From an uncultured Bacillota bacterium (GTDB lineage: Bacteria; Bacillota; Clostridia; Christensenellales; UBA1242), in the NCBI GenBank assembly GCA_900544595.1, contig UQVQ01000001.1, forward strand, positions 124,001-188,000: a stretch of DNA of 64,000 bases, in the 5' to 3' direction. The position numbers and the translations under genes are program-made. Every line of letters starts with the position of its first letter. Position 1 is the stretch's first letter. Positions 1 through 6,946 of the stretch are shown here, piece by piece. The notes under the pieces were generated by a model that saw nothing but the letters and a program-made list of their open reading frames with translations, was not told the origin of the DNA and did not search any database.

Positions 1-98
1 TTCGTCAAGCTGATTTGATTTTTGCCCTAAACCCAATTTTTAACTATAACCCAACAAAACCAAATGTTTTGTTAAAATTTTTAGATTAAATTTGGGTT

Positions 99-139
99 TA
101 AAAAAACTTGACATTTTCGGGAAGGCGAAAAGCCAAGTT
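99..139 (-). terminator. Rho-independent terminator of oapA
   Basis: Read on the minus strand, AACTTG (134-139) pairs with CAAGTT (105-110). An inner stem TTTTCG/CGAAAA follows, and the hairpin is succeeded by seven T. It lies about 95 bases beyond the oapA stop and closes that transcript. Confidence 0.75.
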
Positions 140-233
140 GATCTCAACAATCAAAATCATAGCACACAAACAAACAAATTGCAATAGGGTCTGCCAAAAT
201 TTTTTAAAAATTTTTAAACAAAAAAAACAAGGC

Positions 234-938
234 TTATTTTTTGCCCTGTTTTTCGGTTTTCTTTTTTCTTGAAAAAATGCTGAAACATTTTCCAACGCCA
301 AGAATGATTTTTGAACAATTGTTGATTGCAAACTTTTTGCACATTGCTTTACCAAAAATTGTTAAGCCCGCAATTGTTGCACTAACAACGCCCGCAATTA
401 AAATTTGAAGAGAGTTTCCCATACTTTCGGAAATTAACTTAACAGTTATCGCTGCCCCCGCCGTTCCCGAAAGAATTCCGCAAATATCTCCGCAAACATC
501 GCAGCAAATGCTTGAAACCTTTTCCGCATTTTTAACAAGTGACATTGCAACCTTTGCGCCTCTAACCTTTCTTGAACACATTGCCGCAAAGGGTTCAATT
601 GCGCAAGCAGTTGCCGCAACACCAATCATATCGGTTATTATTCCAAGCGAAACAAAGAACACAATAACAACAACGGAAACGGCAATTCCAACATTTGAAA
701 GCAAGAATTCGCTAAGCACGCTAAAAGCAAGCGAAAGACTCATTGCAATAACAAGAATTTTAATTGGCCAAATCCACCAAGGCTGATTTTTTTTCTTTAC
801 TGCTTTGCTTGCCGCCGATTTTAAATCGGCCTTTTTGGTTTTTTGTTCGTTTAAATCGGTTTTCGGCAAAGAACATTCTTGTTCTTTCGAAGTCTCCTGG
901 CTTGAATTATTTTCGTTTTTATCTAGATTATTTTCCAT
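234..938 (-). CDS. oapA: OLE-associated membrane protein OapA
   Basis: 234-residue membrane protein. The N-terminal 50 residues are charged and low in complexity. Hydrophobic segments follow at about 55-75 and 78-105 and again at about 155-200. Between them lies a conserved cytosolic-looking block with DMIGVAATA and EPFAAMCSRKVRGAK, and the tail is Lys-rich. In public annotation this family is often labelled CorB-like Mg2+/Co2+ transporter because it resembles the CNNM/DUF21 membrane fold. Its position directly behind a roughly 620-nt structured RNA on the same strand is the signature of OapA. That protein binds OLE RNA and anchors it to the membrane, and the complex is linked to Mg2+ and stress physiology. 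There is no Shine-Dalgarno. A promoter (TTGTTA 970-975, TATTAT 947-952) ends just upstream of the ATG, so the mRNA may be leaderless. The assignment is by family recognition and context, not by search. Confidence 0.8.
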   Translation of the reverse strand: MENNLDKNENNSSQETSKEQECSLPKTDLNEQKTKKADLKSAASKAVKKKNQPWWIWPIKILVIAMSLSLAFSVLSEFLLSNVGIAVSVVVIVFFVSLGIITDMIGVAATACAIEPFAAMCSRKVRGAKVAMSLVKNAEKVSSICCDVCGDICGILSGTAGAAITVKLISESMGNSLQILIAGVVSATIAGLTIFGKAMCKKFAINNCSKIILGVGKCFSIFSRKKKTEKQGKK

Positions 939-946
939 ATAATATT

Positions 947-975
947 ATAATAGCACATTTTCTTTTATATAACAA
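947..975 (-). promoter_or_regulatory. Predicted sigma-A promoter of oapA
   Basis: On the minus strand TTGTTA (970-975) and TATTAT (947-952) are separated by 17 bases. The A of the oapA ATG is nine bases past the -10 box. The promoter sits immediately after the terminator of the upstream RNA gene, so oapA can be transcribed independently of that RNA. Confidence 0.5.
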
Positions 976-979
976 GCAC

Positions 980-1009
980 AAAAAAAGAAGGATATGTAAC
1001 ATTTCCTTC
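980..1009 (-). terminator. Terminator of the OLE RNA
   Basis: Minus-strand hairpin with stem GAAGGA/TCCTTC and inner pairs ATG/CAT, followed by a run of seven T (980-986 on plus as A). It marks the 3' end of the large noncoding RNA. Confidence 0.8.
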
Positions 1010-1603
1010 TTTCCGTTAAAGGTCTCGCAAATTCGGGTAAACCTTGCAGCATAGGTTCGGTTGGATTTCCCGCTTCCCCACTTTTCGTCGCCGAATAAGC
1101 AGTTTCCTTTTAAGGGGTTGACATCACCGAATCGCCACTTAGACCACACTATAATCCCCGAAGCGAACCGCGCCACTTGACGCGAACAGTCTAGAGAATT
1201 TCTCAAACAAACAGAGATTTGTCCTTATCCTTTTTTGCAAAGTGAATTTCAAAAGCTTGCCAGTTTTAAGCTTTGACTAAATTTGTTTGGCCAAACTAAA
1301 TTAGCCAGTTAACTTCATCCCAACACTTCACTCAAGGCTGGCTACACTGCACACAGCAATTTTTTTACCGCAATGCAGGTTCTTCCCCAAGAGGTGCCTT
1401 CTTTGCGAAACCACCAAAACTTGGGTCTCCACGAAATCTGGGCCGCGCTCTGTATGCCGTTACAGTGCTCCCAAAAATCTTAACTTCCAGCATCAGCCCC
1501 GGTTTGGGCAACCAAAGCCAACACAAGAAACTTCACAGTTGTGCCATTTAACGCTTTTAACGTCTTGTGGGCAAGTCTGTTCGACTAGAATACTGCGCCT
1601 TCA
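980..1603 (-). ncRNA. ole: OLE RNA (ornate, large, extremophilic-type ncRNA)
   Basis: The interval has no plausible protein. Its GC content is visibly higher than the flanks, and it contains many short complementary stems. An example near the 3' end is the GCAAGGTTTACC...GAGACC block. A near-consensus sigma-A promoter precedes it and a hairpin/T-run terminator ends it, giving a transcript of about 620 nt. OLE RNAs are about this size, occur in Firmicutes, and lie directly upstream of the gene for the membrane protein OapA, as here (234-938). I considered RNase P, tmRNA, 6S and SRP RNA and did not find their hallmark sequences. The call rests on length, structure and the oapA neighbour. I did not align it to the OLE covariance model. 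Confidence 0.82.
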
Positions 1604-1608
1604 TAAGT

Positions 1609-1637
1609 ATTATACTATAATTTATGAAAAAATGCAA
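1609..1637 (-). promoter_or_regulatory. Sigma-A promoter of the OLE RNA
   Basis: On the minus strand TTGCAT (1632-1637) and a perfect TATAAT (1609-1614) are separated by 17 bases, which predicts a start near 1602. Confidence 0.8.
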
Positions 1638-1749
1638 CACTCCGCGCTTAATTTGCTTTGAGTTGCATTTGTTTGTTTTTTTACTTGGCAAAAGCCTGGA
1701 TTTATTATTTTTAAAGACTATTTAATTTTTGGACTTTTCTTTGTTAAAT

Positions 1750-4101
1750 TTAGTTTTCGTTCCAATTCCAATTCGCAATTTCAGGCATATCAACACCAAA
1801 CTTACGAATATATTCGTGGTTTTGTTTTAATTTATCTTTTGCAAATTTCGAAATTTCGTTTGCTTTTTCTTTTGGCAAATCAATGTATTTAATTATTTTC
1901 AAAAGCTGATTATATCTATCTGTTTTGTTAAGCGCACACATATCAAACGAAGTTGTTATTGTTCCTTCTTCTTGGTAGCCCGAAACGTGGATATTTCGAT
2001 TTTTTCTGTTATATGTTAATTGATGAATTAAAGTTGGATAGCCATGGAAATTGAAAATGATTGGCTTGTTCAAAGTGAAAAGCGCGTTAAACTCGCTGTC
2101 CGTAAGGCCATGAGGATGCGCCTTGTTTGAAACAAGTTTCATAAGGTCAACAACGTTAACAAAACGAACGTTAAGTTTTGGAAGAAGTTTCTTCAAAAGC
2201 GAAACTGTTGCAAGCGATTCAACAGTTGCTGTGTCGCCACAAGACGCAATAACTAAATCTGGGTGCGCCGTGTCGTTCATTCCCGCCCAAGTCCATTCGC
2301 TAACACCTTTTGCACAATGCTCTTTTGCTTCCTTAATTGAAAGCCATTGCCAACGAGGATGCTTCGACGCAACAATTGTGTTAACATAGTTTTTGCTTTT
2401 TGCGCAGTGGTCATAGCAAGAAAGCAAACAGTTTGCATCGGCTGGAAGATAAACTCGAACAACATCCGCTTTTTTGCTTACAATATGATCCAAAAATCCT
2501 GGGTCTTGATGAGTAAATCCATTGTGGTCTTGTTGCCAAACATTACTTGTTAAAATAAGGTTAAGCGAAGAAATTGGTTTTCTCCATTCAATTTCGTTGC
2601 AAACCTTAAGCCACTTTGCGTGCTGCGCAACCATACTGTCAACAACACGAATAAACGCCTCATAACTGTCGAACATTCCGTGGCGACCCGTAAGCAAATA
2701 TCCTTCCAACATTCCTTCGCAAAGATGCTCCGAAAGGAAAGAGTCGTGAACCCTTCCTGAAGGCGAAAGTTTGTCGTCAAAATCATAAATTTTCGCGTCA
2801 AATGCTCTGTTTTCAACATCAAAAACTTTATATAATCGGTTACTCATTGCCTCGTCTGGGCTGAAAATACGATAGTTTTTATTTTCCTTGTTAAGAACAA
2901 ACAAATCGCGAATATATCCGCCAAGTTCAAGCATATCCTGAGCCTTAACCGTTCCGTGCCCTTTAAATTTTACGGCATATTTATCAATTGAAGGTGTTTT
3001 AAGGTCTTTTAAAAGCAGCCCGCCGTTTGCATATTTCGAGGCTGTAATTCGCTTTTCGCCTTTTGGTAAAATCTCGGCAATTTCGCTTGAAAGTTTATAA
3101 TTTTCGTCAAAAAGTTCATTTGGATTATAACTTAAAAGCCAGTTTTTAAGAATTTCAAGGTCCTTTTCGTTTTCAATTGCAAGAGGAACTTGATGAGCTC
3201 TAAACGAACCTTCAATTTGTTTCCCATTAACAACTTTTGGGCAAGTCCAACCTTTTGGCGTTCGCAAAATGATCATTGGAAATTTAATTTCTTTGCCCCC
3301 TCTCTCGGTTTTAAGTTTTGAGATTTCCAATATACATTCGTCCATTGCTTTTGCCATTTTCTCGTGCATTTTAATTGGGTCGCTCCCCTCAACAAAATGA
3401 GGCTTATAGCCATAGCCATCAAACAAATTTTCAAGTTCTCTATGCGAAAGACGAGAAAGAATTGTTGGGTTTGAAATTTTAAACCCATTTAAATGAAGAA
3501 CCGGAAGAACAACGCCGTCGGTTTTTGGATTGATAAATTTGCAGCCGAACCACGATGTTGCAAGAGGCCCTGTTTCAGCTTCGCCGTCGCCAACAACGGT
3601 TACAGCAATTAAAGACGGATTATCTAAAACCGCGCCAAATGCATGGGCAAGAGAATAGCCAAGTTCTCCGCCTTCGTGAATTGAACCTGGAGTTTCTGGA
3701 ACGCAATGCGAACCAATTCCGCCTGGGAAAGAAAATTGTTTGAAAAGCTTTTTCATTCCTTCCTTATCTTGCGAAATTTCAGGATAAACCTCGCTGTAAA
3801 CACCTTCCAAATAACTGTTTGCGGTTAAGAAATTCCCACCATGTCCGGGCCCGGAAATAAACAAAATGTCCTTATCAAATTTATTTATAATTCGGTTGCA
3901 ATGCGCATAAACAAAGTTTTGCCCAGGAACTGTTCCCCAATGCCCAACAAGCTTTTTCTTAATATCGTCCATGCAAAGTTCGTGGTCACGCATAAGTGGA
4001 TTATCAAGCAAATATAACTGCCCTGCGGAAATATAGTTTGCCGCTTGCCAATATTTATTAAGTTTTTCAAAGTAACTTTTTGTTGAAAATTTATCTTTCA
4101 T
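1750..4101 (-). CDS. xfp: Xylulose-5-phosphate/fructose-6-phosphate phosphoketolase
   Basis: 783 residues, the usual length of bacterial phosphoketolases. The thiamine-diphosphate enzyme cleaves xylulose 5-phosphate (often also fructose 6-phosphate) with phosphate to acetyl phosphate plus a triose or tetrose phosphate, in the cytosol. Family motifs are plain: GHWGTVPGQNF near residue 52, SGPGHGG near 82, GDGEAETGPLA near 172 in the ThDP-binding domain, and SNVWQQDHNGFTHQDPG near 525 in the pyrimidine domain. The start has a good ribosome site (AAGGGGG just upstream). It is a single gene. With the glycolytic genes elsewhere in the window it suggests heterofermentative carbon use and an acetyl-phosphate source of ATP. 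Confidence 0.96.
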   Translation of the reverse strand: MKDKFSTKSYFEKLNKYWQAANYISAGQLYLLDNPLMRDHELCMDDIKKKLVGHWGTVPGQNFVYAHCNRIINKFDKDILFISGPGHGGNFLTANSYLEGVYSEVYPEISQDKEGMKKLFKQFSFPGGIGSHCVPETPGSIHEGGELGYSLAHAFGAVLDNPSLIAVTVVGDGEAETGPLATSWFGCKFINPKTDGVVLPVLHLNGFKISNPTILSRLSHRELENLFDGYGYKPHFVEGSDPIKMHEKMAKAMDECILEISKLKTERGGKEIKFPMIILRTPKGWTCPKVVNGKQIEGSFRAHQVPLAIENEKDLEILKNWLLSYNPNELFDENYKLSSEIAEILPKGEKRITASKYANGGLLLKDLKTPSIDKYAVKFKGHGTVKAQDMLELGGYIRDLFVLNKENKNYRIFSPDEAMSNRLYKVFDVENRAFDAKIYDFDDKLSPSGRVHDSFLSEHLCEGMLEGYLLTGRHGMFDSYEAFIRVVDSMVAQHAKWLKVCNEIEWRKPISSLNLILTSNVWQQDHNGFTHQDPGFLDHIVSKKADVVRVYLPADANCLLSCYDHCAKSKNYVNTIVASKHPRWQWLSIKEAKEHCAKGVSEWTWAGMNDTAHPDLVIASCGDTATVESLATVSLLKKLLPKLNVRFVNVVDLMKLVSNKAHPHGLTDSEFNALFTLNKPIIFNFHGYPTLIHQLTYNRKNRNIHVSGYQEEGTITTSFDMCALNKTDRYNQLLKIIKYIDLPKEKANEISKFAKDKLKQNHEYIRKFGVDMPEIANWNWNEN

Positions 4102-4200
4102 TTTTCCCCCTTCTTTAAGATTTTAAATGAAGCAAGATAATTTAATAATAACCAAAATTTAATCAAATTTTTCAACTTATAAATTTTTCTTTATAATTGT

Positions 4201-4224
4201 AACACGCAAGAGTGTTATGCGCAA
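4201..4224. repeat. Palindromic element related to the GTGTTATGC family
   Basis: AACAC-gcaaga-GTGTT followed by ATGCGC, in the xfp upstream region. It shares the GTGTTATGC word with the palindromes at 8155, 17062 and 51501. This is the weakest member of the set. Confidence 0.3.
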
Positions 4225-4306
4225 AATTTTTTAAACAAAAAGTGTGAAATTCATAAATAAAAACTTTTTATATTTTCTTTGAATAAACTGAGTTAAGAGA
4301 AAATCT

Positions 4307-4483
4307 ATGGGAATTATTAATAAAGCAAAAACATCCTCAAAAATTCAATATTCAAGCGAAAACAAAATTGATGAAGATGTAACTCTTGTTAACTTGAAAA
4401 AAACATGTAATTTAATAAACCATGCCAAGCAGTTGCCAATTCAAATTGCCCCACGCAAACATTTCGTTTTAGCAAAAGATTAA
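4307..4483 (+). CDS. Small hypothetical protein (58 residues)
   Basis: ATG at 4307 opens a 58-residue frame beginning MGIINKAKTSSK and ending HFVLAKD. It has no transmembrane segment or cysteine cluster; it is basic with a short hydrophobic run (TCNLINHA). It sits alone on the plus strand between two minus-strand genes. It is followed within three bases by a strong bidirectional hairpin terminator, which supports a real transcript. The ribosome site is only weak (AAGAGAAAAT). I do not recognise the family, and a chance frame is possible. Confidence 0.45.
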   Translation: MGIINKAKTSSKIQYSSENKIDEDVTLVNLKKTCNLINHAKQLPIQIAPRKHFVLAKD

Positions 4484-4484
4484 A

Positions 4485-4530
4485 TAAAACCCCACAAGAA
4501 TTATATTTTTCTTGTGAGTTTTATTTTTTA
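4485..4530. terminator. Bidirectional terminator
   Basis: Long hairpin AATAAAAC..CACAAGAA / TTCTTGTG..GTTTTATT flanked by A and T runs. It serves the small plus-strand gene ending at 4483 and the minus-strand gene ending at 4549. Confidence 0.75.
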
Positions 4531-4548
4531 TAGATGTTACAAAATTTT

Positions 4549-5094
4549 TTAGTTAAGAGGGCTATTGTTTTCCTCTTCAAAACGCTTTCTGTCAAAAATT
4601 GCACGCTCGCCGTAAACAAGAATTGGAACAAGATTTTTTGTTTGCAATTTAATGTAAACAACTTGGCTAATCTGCTCTTCGCTTTCGCACAATTTCCCAA
4701 AATCGTCTGTGTATTCAAACTTCAAGTTATAAATTGTGTAGTTAGAAACTGTTCCATTATTCCTTTCGGTAACTTCAGTTTCCGTTAAATCAATTATTCT
4801 GCCATTTTCTGCATACCCTTTGCGCGAAACGATAAACGATTTTCTTCCGTCAATAACCATTTTTATTCCGCTTGCAATAAAACCAATTGCCGCAACAACC
4901 ATGATGCCGCCAACTATATACATAAAAATGTTCCCAAGGTTGTCGTCTGGATCTTGCGAACGCGCAGCGGTAACCAAAACAATAACTGCAATAATGATTG
5001 CAACTGCAGCAATTGCAATTCTAACAAGCCCGCCAACCATAGTTCCGCGATTAAACTTTTTCTTTCCATAGATTTCTCTCCATTGAAGGAACAT
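4549..5094 (-). CDS. Two-TM membrane protein of unknown function (DUF3592-like)
   Basis: 181 residues with two hydrophobic helices at about 24-43 and 57-78. A roughly 90-residue soluble domain follows, with alternating beta-type stretches such as YTIYNLKFEYTDDFGK and VPILVYGER. This layout resembles DUF3592-type proteins, but I do not claim membership. The start is uncertain. The annotated ATG has no Shine-Dalgarno. A better site (GGAGAG before ATGGAAAG near 5061) is one base out of frame, with an A-run in between, which could be coincidence or a sequencing indel. The gene stands alone between two minus-strand genes. Confidence 0.6.
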   Translation of the reverse strand: MFLQWREIYGKKKFNRGTMVGGLVRIAIAAVAIIIAVIVLVTAARSQDPDDNLGNIFMYIVGGIMVVAAIGFIASGIKMVIDGRKSFIVSRKGYAENGRIIDLTETEVTERNNGTVSNYTIYNLKFEYTDDFGKLCESEEQISQVVYIKLQTKNLVPILVYGERAIFDRKRFEEENNSPLN

Positions 5095-5163
5095 TAGTTT
5101 TTCAATTTTGGCGGGGCGTTTGTAACGTAAAACGATACTGTTTAATTGGTAAATTATAACCTT

Positions 5164-6231
5164 TTATATTTTTGTATCTATTTTTTCTTTATGCATTAGA
5201 ACTTTTTCAAGATATTCAAAAAGTTTTGGGTCAATCTCGTCATTTTGTATTTTATAATTACACTCAATGCCATTTTCTTTTAAAATTTCGGCAATTTCAT
5301 TAAACTTATAATAATTTCCTTGTAATTTCAGCAATCTCTTGTAATTAGATTTATAGAATAGCATTTCACCTTTACCATTTAATTCTTCGCCACCAGCAAA
5401 TTTGAAATATTCTTCAGATTGTTCTCTAATATCAACTTTAAAACATATTCTTGTTAGAATAAATTCTTTTAATTCGTAAGGCAAGGTATCACTTCTTAAT
5501 CTTTGAATTCCAATTATTAAATGAGTTCCAGAAGCTCTGGCAATTTTGATTAAATGTATAATTAATTGTTTTGCTCTTGCATTTGAAATAATCTCTGCTA
5601 ATTCATCTATAATTATTATATTGTAAGGCATTTTTTCTTGGTGCATTTCATTGTATTGTTGTATGTTTTTTATTCCTAAATCTTGAAATAAATTATATCT
5701 TCTATCCATTTCAAGCATAGCGGTTTCAAGCAACTCAACAGCGGTTTCTATTTTGGATGCAACAGGTTGCATTAGGTGGGGTAATCTTTTATAAATACCG
5801 AACTCAACACCTTTACAATCTATTAGCCCTAAATTTACTTTCTCTTTCGTATAATTTTTAATAATGTCAACTATAAAACTATGAAATAAAGTGCTTTTAC
5901 CAGAGCCTTTTTCGCCTATAACCAACAAATGTGGGAATTTTAAAATATCTTCAAAATGGTCTTCTCCCTTTTCGTTTTTTCCTATAGTAACTAAAACACC
6001 ATTTTTAATTTTTTTGTATTGCTCAAAAGTGTTTTCTCCAAAAATTAAATAATCCGCCGAACAATCTAAAATTTCACAAAGAGCAGGTATAAAATCAAAA
6101 CTAGGACGACCTGCGTTACTTTCCCATTTTGACACGGCTTTATTAGACACCATTAGTTTTTCAGCCAACTCGTTTTGTGTTAAACCTATCTTCTTTCTTT
6201 GCAAAGAAATTCTTTTACCAACATTATTCAT
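5164..6231 (-). CDS. HTH (XRE) - FtsK/SpoIIIE ATPase fusion protein
   Basis: 355 residues. Residues 1-65 form an XRE-type helix-turn-helix (LTQNELAEKLMVSNKAVSKWE). Residues about 85-310 form an FtsK/SpoIIIE-type motor: Walker A GEKGSGKST near 111, Walker B IIIIDELAE near 206, and the family block GGEELNGKGEMLFY near 286. There is no transmembrane domain and no C-terminal gamma domain, so it is not the chromosome-segregation FtsK. The ATG at 6231 has AGGAGG six bases upstream; a TTG 18 bases earlier would place that site inside the gene. By eye, codon use is richer in ATA and TTA than in neighbouring genes, which hints at acquisition. The gene lies behind a tRNA-Ser with its own promoter and operator-like repeats, suggesting autoregulation. 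The function is unknown. FtsK-type motors act on DNA in mobile elements and segregation. Confidence 0.85.
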   Translation of the reverse strand: MNNVGKRISLQRKKIGLTQNELAEKLMVSNKAVSKWESNAGRPSFDFIPALCEILDCSADYLIFGENTFEQYKKIKNGVLVTIGKNEKGEDHFEDILKFPHLLVIGEKGSGKSTLFHSFIVDIIKNYTKEKVNLGLIDCKGVEFGIYKRLPHLMQPVASKIETAVELLETAMLEMDRRYNLFQDLGIKNIQQYNEMHQEKMPYNIIIIDELAEIISNARAKQLIIHLIKIARASGTHLIIGIQRLRSDTLPYELKEFILTRICFKVDIREQSEEYFKFAGGEELNGKGEMLFYKSNYKRLLKLQGNYYKFNEIAEILKENGIECNYKIQNDEIDPKLFEYLEKVLMHKEKIDTKI

Positions 6232-6281
6232 AATTTTTTCCTCCTGCAATAATTGTATTTGTTTTAAAAGGAAAAGTAAAC

Positions 6282-6348
6282 CTACTTATTTTATCACTCT
6301 TTTTAGAATTATACTAAAATTTCACAAAAAAAGTCTACGATAAGTAGA
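6282..6348 (-). promoter_or_regulatory. Promoter and operator-like repeats of the HTH-FtsK gene
   Basis: On the minus strand TAGACT (332-337 of the 6-kb block, i.e. 6332-6337) and TATAAT (6308-6313) are 18 bases apart. The palindrome TCTAC-gataa-GTAGA (6334-6348) overlaps the -35 box. The octamer CTACTTAT recurs in inverted orientation at 6282-6289 and 6340-6347, flanking the predicted start. This arrangement suits binding by the XRE domain of the gene's own product. Confidence 0.55.
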
Positions 6349-6357
6349 TTTTAACAT

Positions 6358-6396
6358 AAAAAATTGCCGTTTAATTTTTCGTTAAAACGACAATTG
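6358..6396 (-). terminator. Terminator of tRNA-Ser
   Basis: Minus-strand hairpin AATTGTCGTTT/AAACGGCAATT followed by TTTTTT, three bases past the tRNA 3' end. It separates the tRNA from the HTH-FtsK gene. Confidence 0.7.
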
Positions 6397-6398
6397 TT

Positions 6399-6486
6399 TG
6401 GCGGAAAGGGCGGGATTTGAACCCGCGGAGGCTTTCACCTCACCGGTTTTCGAGACCGGCACATTCGACCACTCTGACACCTTTCC
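6399..6486 (-). tRNA. tRNA-Ser (anticodon CGA)
   Basis: 88 nt including an encoded CCA (6399-6401). The acceptor arm GGAAAGG pairs with CCTTTCC and the discriminator is G. The anticodon arm CCGGT-CTCGAAA-ACCGG gives CGA. A long variable arm (GAGGTGAAAGCCTC) is typical of serine tRNAs, and the T arm has GGTTCAAATCC. Confidence 0.96.
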
Positions 6487-6490
6487 AAAC

Positions 6491-6522
6491 AAAAACAATT
6501 TTAACCTAAAAAAAGGTTAAAA
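6491..6522 (-). terminator. Terminator of the DUF1858 gene
   Basis: Minus-strand hairpin ATTTTAACC/GGTTAAAAT with a following T-rich stretch, directly after the stop at 6523 and before tRNA-Ser. Confidence 0.6.
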
Positions 6523-6777
6523 TCAAGCGTTTTCGTCATTTAATTTTTTAAGCATAAAATCAAGCTCAATGTCGTGAACTTGGCATGCTTCTTCCAATGT
6601 TTCCATTTGACTCATTGGGCAGCCAAAACAATGAAGTCCAAACCCCTCCAAAACATTTTTAAGTTCTGGCTTTGTTTGCAAAACTTCTCCAATTGTTGTG
6701 TCTTTTGTGAAACGATTATCTCGCGTATCTCTAACTTTTTCGTTCTCGCAATTGCAACGGCATCCGCATTTTCCCAT
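6523..6777 (-). CDS. DUF1858-type redox-disulfide domain protein with Cys-rich N-terminus
   Basis: 84 residues from the ATG at 6777, which follows a GGAGAG ribosome site. The N-terminus MGKCGCRCNCEN has four cysteines in nine residues. The rest matches the small DUF1858 domain associated with hybrid-cluster proteins: FTKDTTIGEVLQTKPELK, then GLHCFGCPMSQMETLEEAC, with the CxxC pair near residue 52. The family is thought to bind metal or form a redox disulfide, but no reaction is established. It is a single gene with its own terminator. The extra N-terminal cysteine cluster, probably a metal site, is not part of the usual domain. Confidence 0.82.
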   Translation of the reverse strand: MGKCGCRCNCENEKVRDTRDNRFTKDTTIGEVLQTKPELKNVLEGFGLHCFGCPMSQMETLEEACQVHDIELDFMLKKLNDENA

Positions 6778-6865
6778 AACTTTACTCTCCTTTTCAAGCA
6801 GCAATAATTCTACCACTCTTTAACAAAAAAATAAAGCAAATTTAAACCATAATTTTTGAAACCTA

Positions 6866-6886
6866 CAAAAAGCATTGAGCTTTTTA
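6866..6886 (-). terminator. Terminator of cwlD
   Basis: Minus-strand hairpin AAAAAGC-tcaat-GCTTTTT about 60 bases past the cwlD stop. The stem is short. Confidence 0.5.
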
Positions 6887-6946
6887 TTCTCAACATTATT
6901 TCTTTTTTTTGAACAATTTTCAAAACAACAAACAAAAACTTTCTAA

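Noticed and set aside
98..355. 85-residue minus-strand frame at the window start
   Set aside because: It overlaps the oapA end and its terminator in another frame and looks like a shadow.
928..1206. 92-residue frame inside the noncoding RNA
   Set aside because: It crosses the RNA terminator and the oapA promoter and has no family likeness or ribosome site.
980..1603. RNase P, tmRNA, 6S or SRP RNA as identity of the large noncoding RNA
   Set aside because: The universal RNase P blocks (GAGGAAAGTCC, ACAGAA), a tmRNA tRNA-like end and tag frame, and the SRP Alu/S-domain motifs are absent. Length of about 620 nt and the OapA neighbour fit OLE better.
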